A stretch of DNA of 64,000 bases from Parapristionchus giblindavisi (lineage: Eukaryota > Nematoda > Chromadorea > Rhabditida > Diplogasteridae): contig CALSFV010000308.1 in the NCBI GenBank assembly GCA_943737045.1, positions 310,001 through 374,000 of the forward strand. The letters run 5' to 3'. The translations under genes were made by a program, and so were the position numbers. The notes under the pieces are model-generated. The model was not told where the DNA came from and searched no databases. It saw only the letters and a list, made by a program, of their open reading frames with translations. Positions 28,101-36,500 of the stretch are shown one piece after another (positions within the stretch are counted from its first letter, which is position 1; each line of letters begins with the position of its first letter).

Positions 28101-28804
28101 ACATGAATGTGTCACGTGAAGTGTGTTCACAGCCGACCAGGTCGACCAAAGCCTTTTGATTGATTTCGCAATGACTTATAATAAATATTTTACTTCAATA
28201 AACTTCGTTTATCTAGCAAAATATAACATTATAATCTATGTCGACTGGAACAACCCAACACTTTATTTCGCAGTTTTCTAAAATGCAAGAAACATGAAAT
28301 CATCATGCATACCAGTATCCATAGGTTCAATACACATTTTCAAAATGCGGTCAGGTTTTTCGATTTTTCGGGAATATTAGGCTTGAATGCGGTCATGTAA
28401 TAAAAAATCTCCCTAATGCGGTCAGGTTTTTCGATTTATTAGGAACTTTAGGCTCACAATGCGGTCAAATGCGGTCAGGCTTCGTAGTTTGTAACGTACT
28501 TTTCGACATATGCCTGTATCTATTATTTTGCTTACTAATCGTTACTACATTGCATTAGTAAGATTAGCAAAATTCAATTTTAATAATACATTCTCTAATC
28601 TCCAACACCAATCAGAAGACATCGCGGATAAGGGAAAGCTCTCCAAAACCTAATCTGATATTATCTTATATCATCATAATGATGGATAATCTCCTTCAGT
28701 TTATAGGAGGAAAAAGCGTATCAGCCTAAATAGCTTATTAGCATATTAGCTTAAGCTTAAAGCAGCTTAGAAAAATTAAATCAACAATTATAGTAATAAC
28801 AATG

Positions 28805-28852
<48 letters not shown>

Positions 28853-29421
28853 GCGACACCTCGACGAGTGATAGCCAGAGGACGGCGTCGACGTCACCGA
28901 CTCCACCGGTTCTACCTGAATCAGGGCAGATAGAGGATACTGTAGTCAAATATCGATTTCGATGCTCAATCAATATTTCGCGTAGTAGTACAGTAGTCTA
29001 CATAACGATCTGTGATGGTCGGGTAAATATCCCCGACGCTTCAAGTGCTGGTGTGAGCCGAATTTGTAAAAATGTGCCGCATTTCACTTCTGCAGCTAAC
29101 CCATACATTTTCGGTACCCTCGTGGTCTATTTTTATATAGTGGGCCAATTGTAGCGGAGGAGGTTACGGCGTAGACATGTAGACATGTAGCGATGCATAA
29201 CACACGGATTTTCCCGAATACTGCCCAGGTATGATCGGTACCGTACCTTGACCCTATCATGGTACCGTACCCTGACCATATCATGGTACCGTACCTTGAC
29301 CCTATCGTGAATGCCATTCTGTCTCGCCGTCTCCTTCCACTTCTCCACTATCCGCTGCGCCATCCCGCCCCACTCCGGCTCGTCCCGAAGCTTGTTCACC
29401 ACCTTTAAATTAATAATTAAT

Positions 29422-29482
<61 letters not shown>

Positions 29483-30060
29483 TTATTATTACTACTATTA
29501 TTTTATTATTATTATCAATTATTATTTTTTCTACGAACGGACTCATTACTAGCGACAGCGAACATTTGGTCGTATTCATGACTTTGGCCAGACAAGAAAT
29601 CACCAGGTCTAGGAGGGGGGGGGGGGGGCAATTGGAAAGAAGCAACAAAAGCGATCGGAACAAAGTGTTTCGTCGCCAATCGTATAAATCACATTATAAA
29701 CAATCAACAGCCAAGCTGCATGAGCAGGGGATGGTATCGTTATCGATCGATAATCACACCCAATCCTACCGTACCTTTCCTACGGCCGTTCGCGTCAGGA
29801 GCTCCACCGTCATGTCCATGTTGTCGAGCATGTGCAGAGCATGGCCAATCTACAATAACCATAATATCAATCAATAAAATGCCTCAATCAATCAATAAAA
29901 TGTCTTAATCAATCAATAAAACACCTTAATTAATCAATAAAACGCCCTAATCAATCAATAAACTGCCCTAATCAATCAGTAAATCGCCAACCTTATGTCC
30001 CTCCTTGAGGTGTCGCACGTACTTCTCGATCTTGGACACGAGATACTCCGTATCAGACAT
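16866..30060 (-). CDS. ELOA: Elongin A, intact 15-exon gene
   Basis: Exons, 5' to 3': 29992-30060, 29775-29849, 29295-29402, 28860-28915, 21682-21835, 21505-21564, 21210-21260, 20952-21018, 20723-20805, 19965-20034, 19803-19900, 19635-19730, 18596-18697, 18213-18339, 16866-17050. All phases fit, giving 466 aa. Residues 1-84 form a TFIIS N-terminal domain (MSDTEYLVSKIEKYVRHL, MTVELLTRTAVGK, VVNKLRDEPEW). A Lys/Glu-rich linker follows (about 103-191). Residues 242-363 are the elongin A domain: BC-box-like RLYDICIRML (L251, C255, L259; Arg precedes L251 where a small residue is usual), then IPYHILKPILEKCTAQQL, EEDTHELWERLVQKH and EMFLRCQNESANRLK. The C terminus GALMAKTFKML resembles that of animal elongin A. 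Known role: nuclear elongation factor subunit and adaptor for an elongin BC-cullin ligase. ATG is preceded by ttacagt. Confidence 0.94.
17053..17250 (-). mobile_element. SINE-like repeat S1 with tail at exon 15 acceptor
   Basis: Minus-strand S1 body (about 17140-17240) followed by an (ATT)n tail. The tail runs straight into the acceptor of elongin A exon 15 (ttattatcag|GT), so the repeat supplies the sequence just upstream of the splice site. Confidence 0.75.
17380..17860. repeat. S1 repeat bodies, intron 14
   Basis: Two further S1 bodies ('tctacgtagggtatcattac', 'aattggtcggattcat') with short TAA-rich ends, in the intron between elongin A exons 14 and 15. Confidence 0.7.
17894..18094. mobile_element. 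hAT-like MITE, complete
   Basis: Starts CATAGGTCGAAAAC, ends CTATTCGACCTATG; flanks aatgccac (17886-17893) and aatcccac (18095-18102). The interior is a tandem of subunits containing 'aaaacctgaccggatttt'. 18103-18130 repeats the exon 14 donor region (ctgaccactatcaaagatct), a small local duplication. Confidence 0.88.
18700..19560. other. Elongin A intron 12, no gene
   Basis: Contains a diverged inverted repeat of about 60 bp at 18850-19020 versus 19380-19560 ('tcgttcccactggcagtct' and its complement-like partner). Otherwise AT-rich with nothing recognised. Confidence 0.6.
20369..20722. repeat. 44-bp minisatellite carrying splice donors
   Basis: Eight 44-bp units starting 20369, 20413, 20457 and so on, ending exactly at the exon 9 donor. 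On the minus strand each unit contains GAAG|GTATACGGTAGCTC, nearly identical to the true exon 9 junction AAAG|GTATACGGTAGCTC. The partial-copy blocks have about one unit (9260-9304) and two to three units (14360-14456) here. Confidence 0.93.
21838..22045 (-). mobile_element. SINE-like repeat S1 with tail at exon 5 acceptor
   Basis: S1 body (about 21945-22030) followed on the minus strand by (ATT)n that ends in ATTAG|A, so the repeat itself forms the 3' splice site of elongin A exon 5. A second AAT tract lies at 22057-22140. Confidence 0.75.
22148..22243. repeat. Hairpin family D
   Basis: Ends 'aaagtggcgaaaat' and 'ttctcgccacttta' pair. The interior includes 'cacactctctcgcctcttt'. Related pieces lie near 40859, 48371 and 49503. 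Confidence 0.7.
22255..22447. mobile_element. MITE family E with 8-9-bp TSD
   Basis: Inverse-oriented relative of 8678-8872, with ends catacattgccataccctc and cgagggtaccgaaaatgtatg, flanked by attagatac on both sides. Confidence 0.88.
22459..22640. repeat. Hairpin family B, copy 3
   Basis: Begins ttaaaggcacacccc; arms 'gaaactctccgctctgac' and 'gtcagagcggagtttc' surround a loop containing a short ATT run. Lies in elongin A intron 4. 22640-23078 holds only AT-rich sequence and a small repeat at 22911-22995 also seen at 43548-43592 and 60130-60180. Confidence 0.82.
23660..24432 (+). CDS. Candidate multi-exon gene in the TIR element
   Basis: A start after ttcattttcag (23660) opens MADRYCVDQEMLFQVWDTTT, with a strong donor (c|gtaaga) and a second piece with VDVDDEEPSSANMKADHRN. 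Downstream, exons near 23990-24115, 24188-24283 and 24343-24431 can be chained as YSVVDRIDVLLREGG, GRVGIPHWRETELSSASK and KLSDSWTALRDAVDLICFT, ending TGA 24430-24432. The junction around 23875-24000 is not resolved: the simplest splice stops at about 24020. The predicted product is small, Ser/Arg-rich and has no family I recognise. It may be an element-encoded protein, a host gene carried along, or partly chance. Confidence 0.35.
26380..26990. repeat. Diverged tandem duplication, about 360-bp period
   Basis: 26380-26650 and 26740-26995 share an ordered set of motifs: 'tagttga', 'gattcagc..gagatcatg', 'gaatgaata', 'attcaacacc', 'cttggatagga' and 'catgaaa.gaat'. It lies inside the TIR element and is non-coding as read. 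Confidence 0.65.
27617..27726. repeat. Inverted copy of the element's right flank
   Basis: About 100 bp beginning 'gccttttgattgattgagc' is the reverse complement of 28151-28242, which spans the right end and its outer flank. Its first 30 bp also complement the left outer edge at 23073-23102. The element therefore carries an internal copy of its own insertion surroundings. Confidence 0.75.
27774..27861 (+). CDS. Possible terminal exon in the TIR element
   Basis: After the acceptor 'tgattcag' the plus strand reads EVVFIKERRAEDGLQSKLI and ends in TAG. Codon usage looks coding, but no connecting exons were found between 24432 and 27773. It could be the last exon of an element-encoded protein. 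Confidence 0.3.
28320..28512. mobile_element. hAT-like MITE
   Basis: Starts CATAGGTTCAA, ends CTTTTCGACATATG; flanks ccagtatc and cctgtatc (7 of 8). The internal tandem subunits contain 'aatgcggtcaggtttttcga'. In elongin A intron 4. 28515-28800 is AT-rich with nothing recognised. Confidence 0.85.
29246..29318. repeat. 24-bp repeat duplicating the exon 3 donor
   Basis: Three units of catggtaccgtaccttgacc plus ctat. On the minus strand each unit repeats GTCAAG|GTACGGTACC, the exon 3 end and its 5' splice site. The spacing of 24 bp keeps frame, so use of the second or third donor would add 8 or 16 residues. Confidence 0.88.
29433..29650 (-). mobile_element. SINE-like repeat S1 with tail near exon 3 acceptor
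   Basis: S1 body (29520-29650, interrupted by a G run at 29616-29628) followed on the minus strand by an (ATT)n tail ending about 30 bp before the acceptor of elongin A exon 3. Confidence 0.75.
29868..29985. repeat. 22-bp repeat in elongin A intron 1
   Basis: Five to six imperfect units of 'aatcaatcaataaaatgcc' type. They fill the intron between exons 1 and 2. Related ATCAATCAATAAAATGTCAG repeats lie upstream of exon 9 in all three blocks. Confidence 0.85.
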
Positions 30061-30185
30061 ACTGTAATGAGTTGAATGGATCGATCGATTCGCTTTAAGA
30101 AATTTCCGAATTATTTTCGGAATAACATTCGAAACCCCGTGGTGGGCAACCTTTGTCGCTGGAAATTAAAGTCCAGTGGAGGTGG

Positions 30186-30346
30186 CATAGGTCGAATAGC
30201 TAGGTTATCGATTTTCAAAATCCGGTCAGGTTTTTCGATTTTTGGCAAATTTGGTTCACAATCCAGTCAGGTTTTTCGATTTTTGTGAAATTTTGGCTCA
30301 AAATCCGGTCCGACTCGGTACTTTGTAACATACTTTTCGACCTATG
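30186..30346. mobile_element. hAT-like MITE, perfect 8-bp TSD
   Basis: Starts CATAGGTCGAATAG, ends CTTTTCGACCTATG, flanked by ggaggtgg on both sides (30178-30185, 30347-30354). The cleanest copy for defining the family. Confidence 0.93.
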
Positions 30347-30354
30347 GGAGGTGG

Positions 30355-32674
30355 CATTGCCAAGTTGATACTACCTACACGTGGCCAGGTCTCCAAACAA
30401 AAAATCGCAAATGAGCAAGGGGTTGTAACGTTCTTCTCGACCCCTGAACCTATGCCAGGGATCATCGCAGATAAACATTTTGATCCAAAATCTACATATG
30501 CACTTTGAATGATTTGCAATATGGGAAGCCACAATGGGAAGACTTTCAACAGATTTACATAAACTACTTATCTTCAGCGTTTAGAGTTCAATTACTGTAT
30601 GCTCGATTTCAAATCTTTTTGAGAAAATACTAAAACGTATATCCCTCCTTTAATCAAACAACTCCAGACATGATACATACAGTGCGGGCCAGGATCCCCC
30701 CTTTTTTTATGATTCCGTCCGAATGGTCAATGGAGAGTTTTATATCATTTATATTACCACTTTGGACAACAGATAAGGCCCCCAGATTGTTCATGATTTA
30801 CTATTTACTCAAACTTCCTATGGCAAACATACTATATCACACGTAGGCCCAAAATAGACATGTATACTCTTGGAATGTGAGAGATAATATGCTACTTCAA
30901 ATGAATCGTTCCTATGGTGATTCGATCCCGACCGAAATAGACTGGCTAGAAAAATAATTGGATGTTTGTATAGTGTATGAGTAAGAGTGCGCTAATGATC
31001 AATCCAATATCCAAGATAATAAATATACAATATAAGTAATAAATATACATGTCTAATCCGGATTAAGTATAATCCTAGCCAGGACTGGAACAAGAGAAAC
31101 CCTGGAAAAAAGAAAACCTACAAAGGCGGATTAGTGGTGGGTTGATGCATCAACATTCCACTAGCGAACACCATGGCTTCCAAATACACTCATAATCATA
31201 ATCATTGCCACTCAGGAGTGCGAGCGGTCATGATGTGACAAAGAAAGGGAGTTTGAAAGCGCCGAAGGTACAAAGTACACCATACCATTTTTTGGCATTG
31301 TGTAAAGTTTTTATCTATGCTAAAATTCAATCAATTGATGGATGTTCTGTAGATTGAGCGCACCAACCTGCAGGAAAATTTCAAATCAGGGATTTTGGAA
31401 TACAGGGGGAAACCGGCTAGCTTAGGTCCTAGAGGACATTCTCAACTCTCATATGAACTGCAGGGATCCAGAAAATATTCAGTCTCAGCATCAAGATTGC
31501 ACCCTGTTTAACTGCCAGGTGGGTCAGCTACCTATTTACACACAGCTTGAGCGTGTCCAGGTTGATTAGTATCGCAATTCTCAATTGCCATTTCATTTTT
31601 CATGAAGTCATTTGTCACTAAGTGCAAAGTTACCTCGACTCGCGCAGCGTACAAACCCAAACTACACGTGCGAAGGGCAGCTGCAGATGGAGAGGGGGAG
31701 GCAGTAGGTGTAATGTACCCTGTAACAGTATCATAGTCATCGAGGATGACGATGTGGAGGAGGCATACCGCTCACAGCGAATGGCAAGCGAGCGAATGAA
31801 GGTGATTGGAGAAGAATGGCGAGATATGAAGAGAATTAAAGAATGTAATATAATGTAATTTAATTTGCCATATGTCTAATCGATGCTGGAAAATGTGAAA
31901 TAGTGGTAGATGCGTAAACAAACGAGACTCTACAAGGGAAATGCTCGAACGCAAAATCAAGACTAGTCTGATATAGAGATATGACACTTTTACAAAGTGC
32001 TCAATGTGGTCGTTATAGACTATAGTGTAGTCTATAGTATTATGGCAAGAGGAGGCACAAATTAACAAATAAGCAACGTAGATAGGAATTGTATGTGTGA
32101 ACTGCACTAGTAAAGCATAAAGGGTTCTTGTTAAATATGTGAGCTCTCGGTCTCACCACACGCAATCTCTCTCACCAGAATTGACAACAAAAGAGACACA
32201 CAAAGAACAAATCGATGACCGCTACGAGTGTGCAAATAGTATACGGATCAGGAGATGACCAACGATGTCCAGGAGATGATCATCAGCTGCAACGTCGCAT
32301 ATCAGGAAGCAGGCCACGTCCCTGATCGATCGCGCATGCGCATATAAAACCGGTGCTTGCGACGCACGCACACAAGATCTGGTCTAAAGTACGAGTGGTG
32401 TGCATACTGTAGGGAGAGTTTCATATGTGAATGACCACTTGGCATGGAGATAAACTTCAGATTATTACGTCACAAAGAGAAATTCATATGCGGAAACCTC
32501 AACGCAAAATGCAAAACGAAGGAATAAAAAAGAAAAAGTGATCCCAAAAAACTTCAAAGCCGGAGTCTGGGAAATAGCAAAGTTTGACTCTCTTAAATTG
32601 TTCTAAAAACCGGATCTAATAATATACGGATTTCTACAAAGTTTTTTTTCTTAAAACATTTATTTTTGTTTTAA
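30355..32674. other. Intergenic, no supported gene
   Basis: Between the divergent starts of elongin A and the carrier gene. Short frames (30298-30549 minus, 31622-31858 plus) have no splice context or recognisable domain. A TATA-like 'catataaaac' at about 32341 precedes a GC-rich patch; whether it serves the carrier is unknown. Confidence 0.5.
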
Positions 32675-33472
32675 ATGTCTCGATTGAAAGACTACGAACA
32701 TGCGATAGGCGGCTTGACGGGTGGATTGATATCCACCCTTGTCTGTCATCCCATGGACCTGCTCAAGATACGATACTCAGGTACTGATTTTGGTCCTTTC
32801 TTGATCTAGGGCTATCACTAACTAATGCAGCTTTATCAAGCTGAATTGCTTTCTTGCTTGGCTCATTCGTTGACGGTAGATCGCTTTCTGCTAGACTGTT
32901 TAGGTACAACTCGTTGTTTGTCAACTTCATTTTGTTCATTGCTTCCTTTGATCAAGGGTAGTCTAGCTTGTATAGTTGTGCTGCCAGAATGAAGAGTCAG
33001 AATATCGTAACTTTCTTGGTTTCAGCGAACGAAGGCAGCGTACTTCGGCCGCAGTACTCGAGCTATTGGGATGCCGCAAGAACGGTATTTACTCTTTTTC
33101 TTTCTTAATTCATTATATTTTTTATTTATTTATTTCTTTATTCCATCAAATATATTTACGAACACATTATTGACAAATGGAAAGAGGGAAGATGGATTTC
33201 CGTCGCGTATAAGTGATTTCGGCTTTTGGATCGGTGGCAGTTGATCTCCACGATGTGATAACAACTATATCTTACTTTTAAATGTCCTTAACCTTTCACT
33301 GTTGCTCGGGTAATTTCGAAATAGAACGCTCTTGAAGCCTATTCTTTATTTATTTACTTAATTACCCATGAAATGTATATTCATAAACTTATTAATGTCA
33401 GAGGGAATGAGGGGAGATGGGAGACTCTTGCGCATAAGCGATTTCGGTACTTATATTTTTTCATCAGAAGCG

Positions 33473-33558
<86 letters not shown>

Positions 33559-36500
33559 TATTGTCAGATCTCCCGAGCCGAAGGCGTACGAGGTCTCTAT
33601 CAAGGACTTACACCGAACATTCTCGGCTGTGCGCTGTCGTGGGGAGCCTACTTCCATATGTAAGTATGTTTTTAGAGCATACATGGGCGAGGTACCTTCT
33701 ACAGGGGCATCCGAAGCTGTTATTCAAGTCTTATACTATACTTTTAAACTGGTCCGGTTTTCTAGAGTAGTGCCGTTTTGTGTCTTTCCTCCATAGGTGG
33801 GGGAAAGGCTGTGCGCAATCCTGGGAAATGGGGAGGCAAGGCTGTGCGCATCGCAATTTTTTTTGCAGATATGACTGGAAATTTTCCAATTTTTGCGAGA
33901 CAAAGCTATGCGCAAGGCCCCGATGGAAAGGATTGGCTGTTCGCAAAAATAATTCGTTTTCACGCGCCCACCTATGCTTTCCTCTCAATTCCATATCTGA
34001 AAAAAACTTCCAAAAACTTGAAGGTGTAGTTGTAAGGAATCGCAATCTCTTAAAAATCTCTTAATTTCTCATACTCATAGAGAAAAGGAGTAATTTATTA
34101 TACTTTGTAATTGAATTACTTACATTTCTCCTTGAACAATAAGCAATCCAATTATAGATATCACAAAGTATATGATTCGTTATTGATTCTATAATTAAAT
34201 TTTCTCTATTAATGCAATATTGTTCCATGATGAAGAGGCCACATAGAAATGCCCTTCATACTGGTATTTCAAAACTTGAAGTGTACTTACACTTTCGTTT
34301 TAAGTCAACTTGTAAGTCCACTTAAAGTGGAAAATTGACGTTAATCACGTTTTGTTTAATTAAAGTAAACTACAAGTGAATGACAAAAACTTAAAGTTAC
34401 TTAAAGTAAACTTCAAGTCAGCTTCGCGTTGTAAGTACACTTTAAGTTTCGAAAAAACCCGGAGTGTCAACGTAGTTTATTGTGCAACTTTGTACCAGCT
34501 ACATCGCTGTTTCGTCGAGTACAGAAATATCATGTAGAACTGATGTCTATCAGTTTTTGAAATATAATATAAAACAACAAAAAAATCATTATCGCACTTT
34601 CTCTCTGATAAGCTAAATGTGATCCGTGCTGACTGAAGAAAAGTTTCATAAGTAATCAAGGTTAATTAGCCCAACATAGAGTTTCCGTGGGTACTTGACT
34701 ATTCTGATCAAGTTTCATATGGTGACGTGGGTGTTTGAGAGATATTATGCTGACAGGATAAAATATTATTATTATTATTATTATTATATCGCCAATTCCA
34801 GCTACGATATCGTACAGCGTCGCATGACCGCCGCCCTCCCCCCGTCAACCTCGCCCAATCTCACCAGCTTCACGTGTGCCTACGCCTCCGGCGCGCTCGT
34901 CATGTGCTTCACCAATCCCATCTGGTTGGTCAAGACGAGGTACCTTTATTGATTAATTTAGTGAACTTTATTGATTAATTTAATAATTGTATGCTTTTGT
35001 AATTGAATTGGATTTGCGAAGAATTTATCCACACGATTATTCGATTTGACTAAAGAAGGAGCCTATATGAATAAATTTTAATTAAATTCATAGATCGAAA
35101 AGTATGTTACAAAGCACCAAGCCTGGCCGCATTTTGAGCCAAAATTTCCCAAAAAATCGTAAAACCTGACCGCATTTTGAGCCAAATTTTCACAAAAATC
35201 GAAAAACCTGACCGCATTTTGAGCCAAATTTGCCAAAAATCGAAAAACCTGACCGCATTTTGAAAACCGATAACCTAGCTATTCGACCTATGATTAAATT
35301 TGAAACTCAGCTCTGGCAAAGCTCTCTCGCGTGTTTTTTTTTTGAAACCAGACTACATTTTGCAAATCTGTAGCGTTAACGGATATAAATCAATCAGTAC
35401 TAGGGTTGCCGGTTCTAATTCGAAGAATTCGCACCCCTTTCCCATCTCTCACCCTCTCTCCCCTTTCCTTCAAGGAATGGCACACTCCTGCCAGACGAAC
35501 TATTCGTTCCGTCTGGCAGGTGTGTCGAATTCTTCGAAGGGAAGGGGAGAGAGGGCGCTTCTCAAACGAATTTCCGAGAGAAGGGAAGCGACTGACAAGG
35601 GGCACGAATTATTCGTCCTCGTTCCTGCAACCCTAATCAGTACCCTAGTGATTGATTGATATTGATTATCTCCCATTATCGATCACCTTGTTAATGAGAA
35701 TTGTGTAATTTTTGTATCGTGATTTGCATGCCACGTTGATTAGTCAGAACGCCAGATCTAGAGAGATATTCAAAAGTTCTTTATTCACTAGTAAGTCAGT
35801 AAGTTGAGTCAGTCATAGTTAGAATCATAGGTTAAAGGGGGGGGGGGGGGTTGGGGCATTCGGGTTAAGATCGGTTCATTAGCACTCAGTGTCTGATCCG
35901 GCCATGCTCTGGGCCACTTTACAAGGCCTGGTGGCGGCGGGACGAACAGTCTTCTTAACCAGGGTCTTCTTTACGGTAGTCGTGGCGACTTTCTCACTGC
36001 CGACAGGGCTCATCGCGACGAGTTCGTTCTAAAGAATCATGATCGTGCCCCGATTGAACCACCGTAATCGCCATCATGACCCGATTGAACTACAGTAATA
36101 CCTCGAAGTCGGCTAGCGCCTCCTCAGGGAAGATGGGACCGCCGAAGACGTAGTCGAGGAGGAGCAAGTTGACTACCGAGAACATGACGAGCACCGCGAG
36201 GAAAAGATATCTGTAGTTTGATCTTTGATCTTTGTACTTTGAATATTTGTGGTTTGATCCACTCACACTTTCTCCATCATATCAGCCTCGGCGGAAGGAC
36301 GACGTTGAAGAGACTTGACGGTGCGCTCACTGAAGTGTGCTTTGAACTTTGATCTTTATAGTTTGATCTTTGATCTTTGAAACGAACCGTGTCATCGGAA
36401 CGACGGGTAGTACGGTAGAGTTGTCGATGGCGACGTCCGCACAAGTGTCCATGAGTGCTGCCGAGGAGTTGTAGAGTGCGAGCTCGGTGGTGAAGGTGGG

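Larger units (their letters stand above)
23079..28174. mobile_element. 5.1-kb element with 167-bp TIRs
   Basis: The ends 23088-23254 and 27999-28165 are perfect reverse complements as far as I can read, and a further 7 bp (tcattgc) pairs after a 2-base mismatch. Flanks cttatatt (23071-23078) and cttataat (28175-28182) look like an 8-bp target duplication. It sits in elongin A intron 4. Just inside the left end are three approximate 45-bp units containing 'gtcggtaatccggac' (23333-23455). Spliced-looking coding pieces lie at 23660-24430 and 27774-27858, listed separately. No standard transposase motif was recognised. Identical TIRs suggest a recent insertion. Confidence 0.82.

Noticed and set aside
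23079..28174. LTR retrotransposon
   Set aside because: The terminal repeats are inverted, not direct, and no protease, reverse transcriptase or integrase motif is seen.
30298..30549. 83-codon minus frame, and a plus frame reading GGIAKLILPTRG
   Set aside because: Overlaps the end of a MITE and has no domain or splice signals; the plus reading could be a relic but cannot be supported.
33368..33796. 142-codon plus frame with poly-Ile
   Set aside because: Reads an ATT microsatellite and then carrier exon 3 out of frame.
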